A stretch of 64,000 nucleotides of DNA from Lysobacter sp. Root916 (GCF_001429785.1 NZ_LMJF01000018.1:1-64000), one strand, 5' to 3'. Numbered from the stretch's first letter, positions 9,418 through 19,205 are shown. Made by a program: numbers and translations. The notes: generated from the sequence alone by a model not told the origin.

Positions 9418-11148
9418 ATGTCGCACAGCATCGATTCGACCACGAGCCCCCGGCGCCGCTCGCGTCGCCATGCCCTGGCAGCCGCGCTATTGCTGGCCTG
9501 CATCAGCCCGATGGCGATGGCCGCCGGCAACGACACGCCTGGGTTCGGCTTCAACTATTGGCCTCAGGACTACAAAGGCTGTGAGGATTTGACGGATGCC
9601 AATTGGCCGGTTGCGCAGCAGAAGATCGCTGCCGACCTCGATCTGATGAAAAGTCTGGGAGCGGACACGCTCCGGCTGAGCCTGTACATGGAAACAAGCG
9701 GCTACAAGCCAGGCATCAACGCAGTCACGGCACGGGATACTTGCAAGCACCTGCCCGACCTGCTGGACCTCATCGAGAACGCTGGATTCAAGATCATAAT
9801 CGCGTTCTCGAATACCTATCTGTACAGACACCAGAACGGCCAATACGACAACTGGGAGGACCCAACACTGGGCTACAACGCTCAGTCCGACGGCTATTAT
9901 TGGTTTGTGATGCGCTCCAAGGAATGGATCGACCGAATGGTCGATCTGGCAGGCAGGACTCGCAACTCGATTCTGTACTACGACATACAGAACGAGTACG
10001 ACTCTCGGTCGGCGAATATCGACTATTACTTCCGCACGATCTACTCCGAGAGCACGATTCCGGACACCAAGCGCGGCATCTCGATACTGGAGATTAGCAA
10101 GGACGTCGATCCAACTCACTGGCCCAGCATCCCCAGCCAGCTGCAGGTACTGAATGGCTCGTTGGCCTACGTCGATTTCCACAGTTATCCGGTGATGCCT
10201 TCGCATCGGTGCCCACTACACTGGGACATCGAGTATGTGTACGACCACATCCGCAGCCGTTTCGCCGCGGGCACCACCGTATTGCTAGGGGAATTCGGGC
10301 GTGCGGCCATCGCGCAGAACGACCCTACCGACGACAGCGCCAATTACCCGGGAAACTGCCCGCGCCTGCCGTCGGACCTGTCGCCCGAACGCTATTGGGA
10401 CGAGCCCAGACAGCAAGCGACCGAGCTGGATCTGATCGGCCGATCCGGAACCAAGGGCATCCCCTACTACCTGCATTGGATGCTGTGGGACAACACCCCC
10501 AAACGTGCCGATTTCGCTCCGACCGATCCCGACCATCAGGTCTATGCCTATGGCTACTCGCCCCACGCCCCCAAGGACGTGCTCGGCGCACTCGCCGAGC
10601 AGCGCGGCCTGATTCCGAACGCCGATTTCGAGAACGCGTCGCAGGTCGGCCAACTGCCGCAACTGTGGGACAAGGGCAGCTGGGGGCCGTCCAACAACGC
10701 GCCGCCCGTGTCGCTGTTCGTGTCCGGCGGCGCGAACACCGGCGAGGCGGCGACGCGCGATCACTATGCGCGCCTGCAAGCGCAGCAGGCCTGCGCGACC
10801 TGCGTGATCTGGATGCAGGCCGACGCCTTCGACATCGGCCCCGGCAAGCGCCTGCATTTCAACGCCTACCTGCGCTCCAATCTGGATCAGGTGCAGATGA
10901 AGCTGGTGCAGTACGACGCCAACTGGAATGTATTGGCCACCTATGCCGCGCCCGCGATAACGCTGACAGGCTGGTCGTGGAACAACTACATGGTGCGCGC
11001 GCACGCGCTGGATCCTCCCAACGCGTCGGCCAGCCTCAGCACGACCACGGTGGCGGGAACGGCGCGGGTGATCCTGACCATCGGCGGCACGCCGGCCGCG
11101 GCGCCGGCCATTCTCGACGTCGATACGGTGTCGGTGGCCGCCGACTGA
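9418..11148 (+). CDS. exported GH5-like glycoside hydrolase with C-terminal jelly-roll module
   Basis: Predicted secreted retaining glycosidase of unknown polysaccharide target. The 576-residue protein starts with a basic region and hydrophobic stretch (SRRHALAAALLLA), Tat-like, cleaved near residue 35. A TIM-barrel of the GH-A clan follows (residues about 38-420); Glu193 in the IQNEY strand end and Glu292 in LLGEFGR are the expected acid/base and nucleophile. Residues about 425-576 look like a carbohydrate-binding beta-sandwich. AGGAG lies 6 bases before the ATG at 9418. GC is clearly lower in the catalytic half than in the tail (33 of 60 bases in 9601-9660 against 44 of 60 in 10681-10740), suggesting a mosaic or acquired origin. 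Assignment to GH5 rather than another clan A family is uncertain. Confidence 0.8.
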   Translation: MSHSIDSTTSPRRRSRRHALAAALLLACISPMAMAAGNDTPGFGFNYWPQDYKGCEDLTDANWPVAQQKIAADLDLMKSLGADTLRLSLYMETSGYKPGINAVTARDTCKHLPDLLDLIENAGFKIIIAFSNTYLYRHQNGQYDNWEDPTLGYNAQSDGYYWFVMRSKEWIDRMVDLAGRTRNSILYYDIQNEYDSRSANIDYYFRTIYSESTIPDTKRGISILEISKDVDPTHWPSIPSQLQVLNGSLAYVDFHSYPVMPSHRCPLHWDIEYVYDHIRSRFAAGTTVLLGEFGRAAIAQNDPTDDSANYPGNCPRLPSDLSPERYWDEPRQQATELDLIGRSGTKGIPYYLHWMLWDNTPKRADFAPTDPDHQVYAYGYSPHAPKDVLGALAEQRGLIPNADFENASQVGQLPQLWDKGSWGPSNNAPPVSLFVSGGANTGEAATRDHYARLQAQQACATCVIWMQADAFDIGPGKRLHFNAYLRSNLDQVQMKLVQYDANWNVLATYAAPAITLTGWSWNNYMVRAHALDPPNASASLSTTTVAGTARVILTIGGTPAAAPAILDVDTVSVAAD

Positions 11149-11194
11149 GGGGCCGGCCGGCGCAAGCGGCCTGACGGTATCGTCGCGCCCAAAC

Positions 11195-11222
11195 AAAACG
11201 ACCGGCCTGGGCCGGTCGTTTT
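11195..11222. terminator. bidirectional intrinsic terminator
   Basis: A 13-bp perfect stem AAAACGACCGGCC / GGCCGGTCGTTTT around a two-base centre. A-tract on one side and T-tract on the other let it stop transcription from both convergent neighbours: the glycoside hydrolase gene (+) and algC (-). Confidence 0.9.
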
Positions 11223-11253
11223 GCGTTTCAGGTTCGGCTGACGCCGCCCCTCA

Positions 11254-13569
11254 TCAGAACGGCAGGTTGAGCGTGGGATCCACCGCCAGCAGCTGCGAAC
11301 GGAACGCCGCCTGGATGCGGCCCAGCGATTCGCGCGAGTCGGCGTCGAAGCGCAGCACCAGCACCGGGGTGGTGTTGGAGGCGCGCACCAGGCCCCAGCC
11401 GTCGGCGTAGTCCACACGCAGGCCGTCGATGGTCGACAGGCGCGCGCCCTCGAACTGGGCCTGCTGCAGGAAACGGTCGACGAAGGTGTGCGGGTCGCCG
11501 TCGGGCGCGTCGACCTTGATCTCCGGCGTGGACACGCCGTCGGGCAGCGCGGACAGGGTTTCGCTGGCGCTTTGCGGACGCGCGGCCAGGATTTCGAGCA
11601 GGCGCGCGGCGGCGTAGATGCCGTCGTCGAAACCGAACCAGCGCTCCTTGAAGAAGAAGTGGCCGCTCATCTCGCCGGCCAGCTCGGCGTCGGTCTCGCG
11701 CATCTTGGCCTTGATCAGCGAATGCCCGGTCTTCCACATCAGCGGGCTGCCGCCGTGGCGCAGGATCTGGCCGGGCAGGCGGCCGGTGCACTTGACGTCG
11801 TAGATGATCATCGCGCCGGGGTTGCGTTCCAGCACGTCGGCGGCGAACAGCATCAGCAGGCGGTCGGGGAAGATGTTCTGGCCGTCGCGGGTGACCACGC
11901 CCAGGCGGTCGCCGTCGCCGTCGAAGGCCACGCCGAGGTCGGCGTCCAGGCGCTGCACCATCTTGATCAGGTCGGCCAGGTTGTGCGGCTCGCTCGGGTC
12001 CGGATGGTGGTTGGGGAAGGTGCCGTCGATGTCGCAGTACAGCGGCGTGACCTCGGCGCCGATCGCGGTGAGCACGCGCGGGCCGATGTCGCCGGCCACG
12101 CCGTTGCCGGCGTCGACCACGACCTTGAGCGGGCGGTCGATCTGCACATCGGAGGCGATGCGCTGGACGTAGTCCTCGCCGATGTCGCGCTCGGACAGCG
12201 AGCCCAGATCGCCCAGGTGCAGGCGGTCGTCGGCGATGCGCGCGTACAGATCGGTGATGGCGTCGCCGGACAGGGTTTCGCCGCCGACCACGATCTTGAA
12301 GCCGTTGTAGTCGGGCGGGTTGTGGCTGCCGGTGACCGAGATGCAGGAACCGGCGCGCAGGTGGTAGGCGCCGAAGTAGATCACCGGCGTCGGCGCCATG
12401 CCGATGTCGATCACGTTGCGGCCGGCCTTGCGCAGGCCGGCGATCAGGCCTTCGACCATGGCCGGGCCGGACAAGCGGCCGTCGCGGCCGACCACGATGT
12501 CGGTCAGGCCCTGCTCGTGCATTAGCGAACCGACCGAGTGGCCGATCAGCTCGGCGACGCCGGCGTCCAGGGTTTTGCCGACGATGCCGCGCACGTCGTA
12601 GGCGCGGAAGATGCTGCGGTCGATCGCGACCGCCTTGGTCGGCAGCGGCGATTTGACGTCGACCGGCAGTTCGATCGGCGGCGGCACCGGCTGTTGCTCC
12701 ATCGCTTCGGACAGGGTCTGCGACGGACCTTCTTCTTCGGCGACGACCGCGGCGCCGCGGCGCAACTTGGGCGCGCGCCAGGCCAGCAGCGCCAACAGCG
12801 CCAGGATCGCGGCGGCGCCGAAGCAACCGATCGCGCCCAGGCCCAGCGGGCCGCCGGCGATGTCGGGAATGGCGGCGGCGACGCGCAGGTCGCTGTCGGG
12901 AATCTTGGCCGCGAGCGCCTCGGCGCCGTCGGCGAGCGAGGCGTCGCCGCGCTCGATCACGCTGTAGCCGCCCTGGCGCAGGGCGAGGTAGCTGTCGCTG
13001 GAGACCGAGGCGCCTTCGATGCCCTGGCTCACGCGCTGCAGCGGCAGGCGCAGGAAGGCCACGCCGACCGCCTGCTGCCCGGCGCGCGCGGGCGCGGCCA
13101 GGGCCAGGCTGGGCTGGGCGCCGTCGCGCGCGATCCAGGCCACCGGCTTGTCGTTGGCGATCGCCGCTTCCATCGCGGCCAGACGGCCGTAGCCGCCCTT
13201 GGGCAGCGCGGCGTACTCGGCCGCCAGATCGCTGCGCAGGACCACCGCATCGCTGGCGCCAGGCCAGTCTTTTGCGAGTTCGCGCGCGGCCGCGGCCAGA
13301 TCGCCCGCGCTCAGCGCGGTCTGCACCGGCGCCGAGGCCAGGCGTTCGTCCAGGCGCTTGAGCTCGCCAGCCAGGCCGGTCTTGGCCGCTTCGATCGCGG
13401 CGTCGCGCGCGCGCTCGATCCCGCTGCGGCGCGCGTTGTCGCGGTGCTGCTGCCAGCCGCTCCAGGCGAACCAGGCCGCCAGCAGCGCGCACAGCACGAT
13501 CGCGACCGAGCGCAGCGGTTTGAGTTGCTCGGCCGACAGCTTGGGCCGTTCCATCTTCAGATCCACCAT
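11254..13569 (-). CDS. algC: phosphomannomutase/phosphoglucomutase with membrane-anchored N-terminal domain
   Basis: Interconverts mannose- or glucose-6-phosphate and the 1-phosphates for polysaccharide and LPS precursors. The C-terminal ~450 residues form a complete mutase: TGSHNP phosphoserine loop, metal loop DGDGDR, sugar loop GEMSGH and the phosphate-binding RASNTTP. The 771-residue protein also has an N-terminal extension: membrane helix at about 17-36, a ~210-residue probably periplasmic region, and a second helix at about 255-280. Pseudomonas AlgC is annotated with a similar extension in some genomes. ATG at 13569 follows dut by 16 bp with AAAGGA upstream. The order coaBC-dut-algC is conserved in pseudomonads and supports the name. 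Confidence 0.92.
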   Translation of the reverse strand: MVDLKMERPKLSAEQLKPLRSVAIVLCALLAAWFAWSGWQQHRDNARRSGIERARDAAIEAAKTGLAGELKRLDERLASAPVQTALSAGDLAAAARELAKDWPGASDAVVLRSDLAAEYAALPKGGYGRLAAMEAAIANDKPVAWIARDGAQPSLALAAPARAGQQAVGVAFLRLPLQRVSQGIEGASVSSDSYLALRQGGYSVIERGDASLADGAEALAAKIPDSDLRVAAAIPDIAGGPLGLGAIGCFGAAAILALLALLAWRAPKLRRGAAVVAEEEGPSQTLSEAMEQQPVPPPIELPVDVKSPLPTKAVAIDRSIFRAYDVRGIVGKTLDAGVAELIGHSVGSLMHEQGLTDIVVGRDGRLSGPAMVEGLIAGLRKAGRNVIDIGMAPTPVIYFGAYHLRAGSCISVTGSHNPPDYNGFKIVVGGETLSGDAITDLYARIADDRLHLGDLGSLSERDIGEDYVQRIASDVQIDRPLKVVVDAGNGVAGDIGPRVLTAIGAEVTPLYCDIDGTFPNHHPDPSEPHNLADLIKMVQRLDADLGVAFDGDGDRLGVVTRDGQNIFPDRLLMLFAADVLERNPGAMIIYDVKCTGRLPGQILRHGGSPLMWKTGHSLIKAKMRETDAELAGEMSGHFFFKERWFGFDDGIYAAARLLEILAARPQSASETLSALPDGVSTPEIKVDAPDGDPHTFVDRFLQQAQFEGARLSTIDGLRVDYADGWGLVRASNTTPVLVLRFDADSRESLGRIQAAFRSQLLAVDPTLNLPF

Positions 13570-13585
13570 CGTCCCGTTCCTTTGA

Positions 13586-14044
13586 TCAGCGCACGCCGGT
13601 GTGGCCGAAGCCGCCGGCCCCGCGCGCACTGGATTCGAATTCGTCGACCACCTGCAGCGTCGCCCGTACGATCGGAAGCACGACCAACTGCGCGATGCGA
13701 TCCCCCGGCTGCATCGTAAAAGCCTCGCGCCCGCGATTCCACACGCTGATCAGCAAAGGCCCCTGATAGTCCGCGTCGATCAGGCCGGTGCCGTTGCCCA
13801 GCACGATCCCGTTTTTGTGACCCAGGCCCGATCGCGGCAGGATCACCGCGCACAAGGTCGGGTCGCCGAGGTGGATGGCCAGGCCCGAGGGCACCAGCGC
13901 GGTATCGCCCGGATGCAGCACCAGCGACTGATCCAGCGCCGCGCGCAGGTCCAGGCCGGCGCTGGCGGCGGTGGCGTATTGCGGCAACGGCCATTCGTCG
14001 CCGAAGCGCGGGTCGAGGATCTTGAGTTCGAGAGTGTGGTTCAT
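13586..14044 (-). CDS. dut: dUTP diphosphatase
   Basis: Hydrolyses dUTP to dUMP, keeping uracil out of DNA and supplying dTMP synthesis. The 152-residue trimeric-type dUTPase shows the five motifs in order: [37 protein letters not shown] and the glycine-rich C-terminal arm ([11 protein letters not shown]). Its ATG overlaps the coaB stop in an ATGA junction, so translation is coupled. Confidence 0.97.
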   Translation of the reverse strand: MNHTLELKILDPRFGDEWPLPQYATAASAGLDLRAALDQSLVLHPGDTALVPSGLAIHLGDPTLCAVILPRSGLGHKNGIVLGNGTGLIDADYQGPLLISVWNRGREAFTMQPGDRIAQLVVLPIVRATLQVVDEFESSARGAGGFGHTGVR

Positions 14045-14700
14045 GCGGTCCGCAGGCGTTGCGCGATCAGGTCCAGCAGCTCGTCGGCCAGCCGGGTCTT
14101 GGGGGCGGGACCGAGCGCGCGTTCGCCGCCGGTCCAGTACACGGTCAGGGCGTTGTCGTCGCTCTCGAAGCCGCTGCCGGGCACGCCGACGCGGTTGGCG
14201 GCGATCAGGTCCAGCTTCTTCTTTTCGAGCTTGCCGCGCGCGTAGCGTTCGACGTCGTCGGTCTCGGCGGCGAAGCCCACCACCAGGCGCGGGCGCGCGG
14301 CGTGCACGGCGACCTCGGCCAGGATGTCGGGCGTGCGCACCAGTTCCAGCGCGAAGCGCGCTTCGTTCTTCTTGATCTTGCCCGGCGCGACCTGCGCCGG
14401 GGTGTAGTCGGCGACCGCGGCGGCGCCGATGTAGGCGTCGACCGGCAGGCCCGCCAGCACCGCCTCGCGCATCTGCGCGGCCGAACGCACGTCGGTGCGC
14501 GCGACCCCGGCGGGGGTGGGCAACGACACCGGGCCGGCGATCAGACTGACCTGCGCGCCACGCCGCGCCGCGGCCTCGGCGATCGCGAAGCCCATCTTGC
14601 CGCTGCTGCGGTTGCCGATGAAACGCACCGGATCGATGTCCTCGTAGGTCGGACCGGCGCTGATCAGCAGGCGCAGGCCCTGCAGGCTGGCCGCGCTCAT
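14041..14700 (-). CDS. coaB: phosphopantothenate-cysteine ligase (CoaB, separate polypeptide)
   Basis: Joins 4'-phosphopantothenate and cysteine using CTP in coenzyme A synthesis. The 219 residues match the C-terminal half of CoaBC/Dfp: [38 protein letters not shown] and GFAAET. In most proteobacteria this is fused to CoaC; here it begins at its own ATG (14700), which overlaps the coaC stop as ATGA exactly at the interdomain linker. The domain is complete, so function is probably intact as a two-subunit enzyme. A sequencing frameshift cannot be excluded from one sequence. Confidence 0.9.
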   Translation of the reverse strand: MSAASLQGLRLLISAGPTYEDIDPVRFIGNRSSGKMGFAIAEAAARRGAQVSLIAGPVSLPTPAGVARTDVRSAAQMREAVLAGLPVDAYIGAAAVADYTPAQVAPGKIKKNEARFALELVRTPDILAEVAVHAARPRLVVGFAAETDDVERYARGKLEKKKLDLIAANRVGVPGSGFESDDNALTVYWTGGERALGPAPKTRLADELLDLIAQRLRTA

Positions 14701-15260
14701 GCCGTCACCTGCGCTAGCGCGGCGACGATGTCGTCGGGTTCCATCAGGCGGCCGGGGCCGGATTCGGGCTCGGCCATCGGGCCGTCCATCGGCCCGAGCA
14801 GACGCACCCCGCGTTCGCGCAGGGTGGCGACGTTGGCCTGGGTGGCCGGATGCGCCCACATGCGGTGGTTCATCGCCGGCGCCACCGTCAGCGGCGCGTC
14901 GGTGGCCAGGCACAGGGTGGTGATCAGGTCGTCGGCGAAGCCATGCGCGAGCTTGGCGATCATGTCGGCAGTGGCCGGCGCGATCAGCACCCGCTGCGCC
15001 CAGCGCGCCAGTTCGATATGGCCCATCGAGGCTTCCGCCTGCGCATCCCACAGCGAGGTACGCACCGGCTGGCCGGACAGGGCCTGGAAGGTTGCGGTAC
15101 CGACGAAGCGGGTCGCGTTCTCGGTCATGGCCACGCGCACGTCGGCGCCGGCATCGCGCAGGCGGCGCACCAGCTCGGCGGCCTTGTAGGCGGCGATGCC
15201 GCCGCAGACGCAAAGCAGCACGTGCTGGCCTTGCAGGGTGGGTGGCGCGTCTAGTGCCAT
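14697..15260 (-). CDS. coaC: phosphopantothenoylcysteine decarboxylase (CoaC, separate polypeptide)
   Basis: FMN-dependent decarboxylation giving 4'-phosphopantetheine. The 187-residue protein covers the flavoprotein half of Coa[11 protein letters not shown] near the N-terminus, the conserved HIELARWAQ active-site His, and the PAMNHRMW substrate clamp. It ends with a TGA inside the region that normally links CoaC to CoaB. ATG at 15260 (MALDAPP) was chosen over an upstream in-frame start because the fold starts right after it. First gene of a coaC-coaB-dut-algC operon, divergent from radC. Confidence 0.92.
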   Translation of the reverse strand: MALDAPPTLQGQHVLLCVCGGIAAYKAAELVRRLRDAGADVRVAMTENATRFVGTATFQALSGQPVRTSLWDAQAEASMGHIELARWAQRVLIAPATADMIAKLAHGFADDLITTLCLATDAPLTVAPAMNHRMWAHPATQANVATLRERGVRLLGPMDGPMAEPESGPGRLMEPDDIVAALAQVTA

Positions 15261-15409
15261 GTTCGGCTGTATGTCCTGGTGCGGCGGTGCGGCCCCGGCG
15301 TGGGCGGCGGCCCGTAAGGGAATTCCCACGCCGGAACGGGGCCCTAGCTTACCCGATGCATCCGTAACGCCCGATCGGCAGGCATCACGCTACGGAGCAA
15401 GCTGCGGCC

Positions 15410-16084
15410 ATGCGTATCCAAGACTGGCCCAGCGCGGAACGGCCCCGCGAAAAACTCCTGGCACGAGGCGCCCGCTCGCTTTCGGACGCCGAACTGCTGG
15501 CGATCTTCCTCGGCTCGGGCCTGCGCGGCCACGACGCGGTCGCCACCGCGCGCGGCTTGCTGAACGCGCACGGCCCGCTGCGCGCCCTGCTCGAATGCAG
15601 CCCCACCCAGTTGCTGCAGCTGCCCGGCCTGGGCCCGGCACGCGCCTGTACCCTGGCCGCCGTGCTGGAGCTGGCCAACCGGCATCTGTCGGCCCAGCTG
15701 GAGCGCGGCGAGGCCCTGGCCGACCCCGGTGCGGCCGGCCGCTACTTCGCCCAGCGCCTGCGCGGGCTGTCGCACGAGGTGTTCGCGGCCCTGTTCCTGG
15801 ACGCCAGCCACCGCGCGATCGCGTTCGAGGAGTTGTTCCGCGGCACCATCGACGGCGCCGAGGTGCACCCGCGCGAGGTGGTCCGGCGCGCGCTGGCGCA
15901 CAACGCCGCGGCGGTGATCGTCGGCCACAACCACCCCAGCGGCAATCCCGAACCCAGCGGCGCCGACCGCGCCGTGACCGCGCGCCTGCGCCACGCCCTG
16001 GACCTGGTCGATATCCGCCTGCTCGACCACTTCGTGATCGCCGACGGGCCGCCGGTGTCGATGGCGGCGCGCGGCATGCTCTGA
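15410..16084 (+). CDS. radC: RadC-family JAMM/MPN+ domain protein
   Basis: A 224-residue protein with an N-terminal helix-hairpin-helix-like region ([14 protein letters not shown]) and a C-terminal JAMM metalloprotease-like domain with the metal motif [14 protein letters not shown]. The historical DNA-repair role of RadC is doubtful; the biochemical function is not established. It is divergent from coaC, an arrangement shared with Pseudomonas. Confidence 0.94.
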   Translation: MRIQDWPSAERPREKLLARGARSLSDAELLAIFLGSGLRGHDAVATARGLLNAHGPLRALLECSPTQLLQLPGLGPARACTLAAVLELANRHLSAQLERGEALADPGAAGRYFAQRLRGLSHEVFAALFLDASHRAIAFEELFRGTIDGAEVHPREVVRRALAHNAAAVIVGHNHPSGNPEPSGADRAVTARLRHALDLVDIRLLDHFVIADGPPVSMAARGML

Positions 16085-16227
16085 GGCCGCGCCGCGGCCG
16101 GCGCCGGCGGGCCGCGGCCGCGAACCTCGCGCCGGCGCGACGAGCTGCGTCGCGGCGGCGTTCGCGGCCCGCCCGCGGGGCCGCCCTCGCGTACAATGGC
16201 CGATCCGCAGCACCCCGCAGAATCCCC

Positions 16228-17916
16228 GTGAAAACCCATCTCCGCGCGCTGGTCGCGCAGGCCATCGATGCGTTGCGCGCCGCCGGCACCCTGCCGGCCG
16301 AGCTGGCGACGCCCGATTTCGTGATCGAACGTCCCAAGACCCGCGCCCAAGGCGACTTCTCGACCAACGCCGCGATGCTGTTGTCCAAGCCCGCGCGTGC
16401 CAATCCGCGCGAGATCGCGCAGAAGCTGGTCGATGCCCTGCCGGCCAACGGCGACATCGCCCGCGTCGAGATCGCCGGCCCCGGCTTCATCAACTTCCAT
16501 GTCGCCGAGTCGGCCTGGCGCCGTCTGCTGGGCGACGCGCTGGCCGCCGGCGCGAACTACGGGCGCAACGACAGCGGCGCCGGCCATCGCGCCGGCGTCG
16601 AGTACGTCTCGGCCAACCCGACCGGTCCGCTGCACGTCGGCCACGGTCGCGCCGCGGTGATCGGCGACTGCATCGCGCGCGTACTTGCCGCCAACGGCTG
16701 GAACGTGGCGCGCGAGTTCTACTACAACGACGCCGGCGTGCAGATCAACAACCTGGCGATCTCGACCCAGGCGCGCGCGCGCGGCATCGCCCCGGGCGAG
16801 CCAGGTTGGCCGGAAGACGGCTACCGCGGCGACTACATCGCCGATGTGGCCCGCGCCTATCTCGACGGCGCCACGGTCGAAGTCGACGGCCAGTCCGTGA
16901 TCGGCGTCGGCGACATCGACAACCTCGACGCGATCCGCCGTTTCGCGGTGGCCTACCTGCGCCGCGAGCAGAACGGCGATCTCGCCGCCTATGGCGTCGG
17001 CTTCGACGTGTACTTCCTGGAAAGCTCGCTGTACGCCGACGACAAGGTCGAGGAGACCGTGCGCGAACTGATCGCGCACGGTCACACCTACGAAGAGGGC
17101 GGCGCGCTGTGGCTGCGCAGCACCGACTTCGGCGACGACAAGGACCGCGTGATGCGCAAGTCCGACGGCACCTACACCTACTTCGTGCCCGACGTCGCCT
17201 ATCACCTCAGCAAGTGGCAACGCGGCTACGAGCGCGCGATCACCGAACTGGGCGCCGATCACCACGGCTCGCTCGCGCGCGTGCGCGCCGGCCTGCAGGC
17301 GCTGGACGCCGGCATTCCGCAAGGCTGGCCCGAATACGTGCTGCACCAGATGGTCACGGTGATGCGCGGCGGCGAGGAAGTGAAGTTGTCCAAGCGCGCC
17401 GGCAGCTACCTGACCTTGCGCGATCTCATCGACGAAGCCGGCTGCGACGCGGTGCGCTGGTTCCTGATCGCGCGCAAGCCCGATTCGCAGCTGACCTTCG
17501 ACATCGATCTGGCGCGCTCGCAGTCGATGGACAACCCGGTCTACTACGTGCAGGTCTCGCATGCGCGCATGTGCGGCCTGATGCGCCAGCTCAAGGAGCG
17601 CGGCCTGTCCTTCGACCTGACGCAGGGCCTGGCTCAGCCACTGGATCTGGACGACGAGGCCGCGCACGAACTGGTGACGACCCTGTTGCGCTACCCCGAT
17701 GTGGTGGCCGCGGCCGGGCGCGACCTCGAGCCGCACCAGATCGCGGTCTATCTGCTGGAATTGGCGCAGACCTTCCAGACGTATTACAACGACCACCAGT
17801 TCCTGGTCGACGACGCCGCCGTGCGCAACGCGCGCCTGGCGCTGGCGACGGCGACGCGCCAGGTGCTGGCGAACGGTCTGGATCTGTTGGGCGTCAGCGC
17901 CCCCGAGGTGATGTAA
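16228..17916 (+). CDS. argS: arginyl-tRNA synthetase
   Basis: Charges tRNA-Arg. The 562-residue class I enzyme has an N-terminal additional domain, the HIGH-type motif HVGHGRAA within a [12 protein letters not shown] block, a KMSKS-like VKLSKRAG, and a C-terminal DALR anticodon-binding helix bundle. The frame is open far upstream, but the GTG at 16228 (KTHLRALV) gives the standard start. The 143 bases before it are very GC-rich and hold no recognisable gene. The SPOR protein gene starts directly after its stop. Confidence 0.97.
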   Translation: MKTHLRALVAQAIDALRAAGTLPAELATPDFVIERPKTRAQGDFSTNAAMLLSKPARANPREIAQKLVDALPANGDIARVEIAGPGFINFHVAESAWRRLLGDALAAGANYGRNDSGAGHRAGVEYVSANPTGPLHVGHGRAAVIGDCIARVLAANGWNVAREFYYNDAGVQINNLAISTQARARGIAPGEPGWPEDGYRGDYIADVARAYLDGATVEVDGQSVIGVGDIDNLDAIRRFAVAYLRREQNGDLAAYGVGFDVYFLESSLYADDKVEETVRELIAHGHTYEEGGALWLRSTDFGDDKDRVMRKSDGTYTYFVPDVAYHLSKWQRGYERAITELGADHHGSLARVRAGLQALDAGIPQGWPEYVLHQMVTVMRGGEEVKLSKRAGSYLTLRDLIDEAGCDAVRWFLIARKPDSQLTFDIDLARSQSMDNPVYYVQVSHARMCGLMRQLKERGLSFDLTQGLAQPLDLDDEAAHELVTTLLRYPDVVAAAGRDLEPHQIAVYLLELAQTFQTYYNDHQFLVDDAAVRNARLALATATRQVLANGLDLLGVSAPEVM

Positions 17917-18756
17917 GTGGCAGCACGACGTGGCAAATCGCAAGCGAAGCGCAACCAGGGCAACGGCGGCGGCCTGCCCGGCTGGGCCTGGGGCGTCATG
18001 GGCGTCCTGTTGGGCGTGGTGCTGATCCTGTCGGCGCCGAAATTCCTGAAGTCCGACGGCGACGGTTTCTTCCGACCCAAGCCCAATCCCGACGCCCAGC
18101 CCGCACCGGTCGCGGTGGCCGAGGACGAGACCGTCGCGCCCGACAACGACGCCGGTCCGGCCCACGCCAAGCCCGCCGCCGACGCGCCCAAGCAAGGCCC
18201 CGAATACGACTTCTACACCCTGCTGCCGGGCAAGGAAGTGCCGCTGACCGACGCCGAGCTGGCCGCGACCGAGCGCGCCGAAGCCGCGCGCCTGGCCCAG
18301 CAGCAGAAGCAGGCCTCGCAGGCCGCCGCCGCCGCGCAGAACGGCACGGCGCCGGCCACGGCCGTCACGCCGGCCAACGCCACAGCCGCCAACAACGCCA
18401 GCGCCGCGCTGCCCAAGCCGGTCGATGCCGGCACCAGCGCGCCGGCCGCCAACAACGCCGCGGCCGCCACGACGCCGGCCGCGGCCACCGCCACCGCCAG
18501 CACGGCCCCGGCGGTCGACGACGGCACGCGCTATCTGCTTCAGGCCGGCGCCTTCCAGGCCTCCGGCCAGGCCGAGGAAATGAAGGCCAAGATCGCCCTG
18601 CTGGGCCTGGGCGCACGCGTGGAATCGGCGCAGATCAGCGGCAAGACCGTGTACCGCGTGCGCATGGGGCCTTACGGCACCGCCAGCGATCTGGCCGAAG
18701 CCAAGCGCAAGCTCGCCAGCGGCGGCCTGCCGGGCATGGCCATCAAGGTCAAGTAA
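17917..18756 (+). CDS. SPOR-domain membrane protein, FtsN-like
   Basis: A 279-residue bitopic protein: basic N-terminus, one membrane helix (about residues 23-41), a long Ala/Pro/Asn-rich low-complexity periplasmic linker (about 100-200), and a C-terminal SPOR domain (about 203-278: RYLLQAGAF, VYRVRMGPY) that binds denuded glycan strands at division sites. The start is GTG at 17917, immediately after the argS stop. argS followed by a SPOR protein is conserved in gammaproteobacteria. The layout fits FtsN, but low linker conservation makes the name provisional. Confidence 0.87.
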   Translation: MAARRGKSQAKRNQGNGGGLPGWAWGVMGVLLGVVLILSAPKFLKSDGDGFFRPKPNPDAQPAPVAVAEDETVAPDNDAGPAHAKPAADAPKQGPEYDFYTLLPGKEVPLTDAELAATERAEAARLAQQQKQASQAAAAAQNGTAPATAVTPANATAANNASAALPKPVDAGTSAPAANNAAAATTPAAATATASTAPAVDDGTRYLLQAGAFQASGQAEEMKAKIALLGLGARVESAQISGKTVYRVRMGPYGTASDLAEAKRKLASGGLPGMAIKVK

Positions 18757-18796
18757 GCCGAATCGGCCGGCCGCCCAAGCGCGGCCGCCTCGACCT

Positions 18797-18844
18797 CTCG
18801 TCCCGCCCACGCGGGAACGACACCTCGCCCACGCGGGGACGACA
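18797..18844. repeat. short intergenic palindromic repeats, two units
   Basis: Two adjacent units of CCCACGCGGGAACGACACCT type (second unit with GGGGAC). A related sequence occurs at 49434-49459. No coding potential is seen. Confidence 0.6.
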
Positions 18845-18855
18845 CCTCTGCCTCT

Positions 18856-18893
18856 TAGGATGCGGTGAGCCAAAGGCGAACCGCATCGTCGCG
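18856..18893 (+). repeat. dispersed repeat, TAGGATGCGGTGAGCC family
   Basis: About 38 bp, shared in opposite orientation with 49347-49384; the two differ by only a few bases. Internally it contains an inverted GATGCGGT / ACCGCATC pair. Confidence 0.75.
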
Positions 18894-18936
18894 TAGCTGC
18901 GACCGACGACCGCGCCGCCCGCCCCGGCCTGTCTTC

Positions 18937-19056
18937 CCCTGCTTGTCCTCCCCCTTTGAAAAAGGGGGACCGAGGGGGATTTGCTCTTGACCGCCGCAGC
19001 CTCCCACACGCACTCCGACCCGCCCACCGCGACGACTCGGAAGAACGCACGCGCAG
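18937..19056 (+). repeat. 120-bp direct repeat, copy 1
   Basis: Begins CCCTGCTTGTC and carries the hairpin CCCCCTTT-GAAA-AAGGGGG followed by GAGGGGGATTTGCTCT. Nearly identical to copy 2 starting 29 bp further on. The hairpin part recurs at 56517-56678. The whole 18757-19311 interval holds repeats and no gene I can support. Confidence 0.85.
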
Positions 19057-19084
19057 TAGCTGCGACCGACACCCGCTCCGCCGC

Positions 19085-19205
19085 CCCTGCTTGTCTTCCC
19101 CCTTTGAAAAAGGGGGACCGAGGGGGATTTGCTCTTGACCGCCGCAGCCTCCCCACACGCACTCCGACCCGCCCACCGCGACGACTCGGAAAAACGCACG
19201 CGCAG
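19085..19205 (+). repeat. 120-bp direct repeat, copy 2
   Basis: Matches copy 1 with a handful of substitutions and one inserted C. Recent tandem duplication or repeated insertion is likely. Confidence 0.85.

Noticed and set aside
15261-15329. Longer N-terminus for CoaC
   Set aside because: The extra residues ([15 protein letters not shown]) do not resemble CoaC, and the ATG at 15260 directly precedes the conserved fold.
18937-19205. Possible CRISPR array
   Set aside because: Only two repeat units of about 120 bp with one short gap, no series of spacers and no cas genes.
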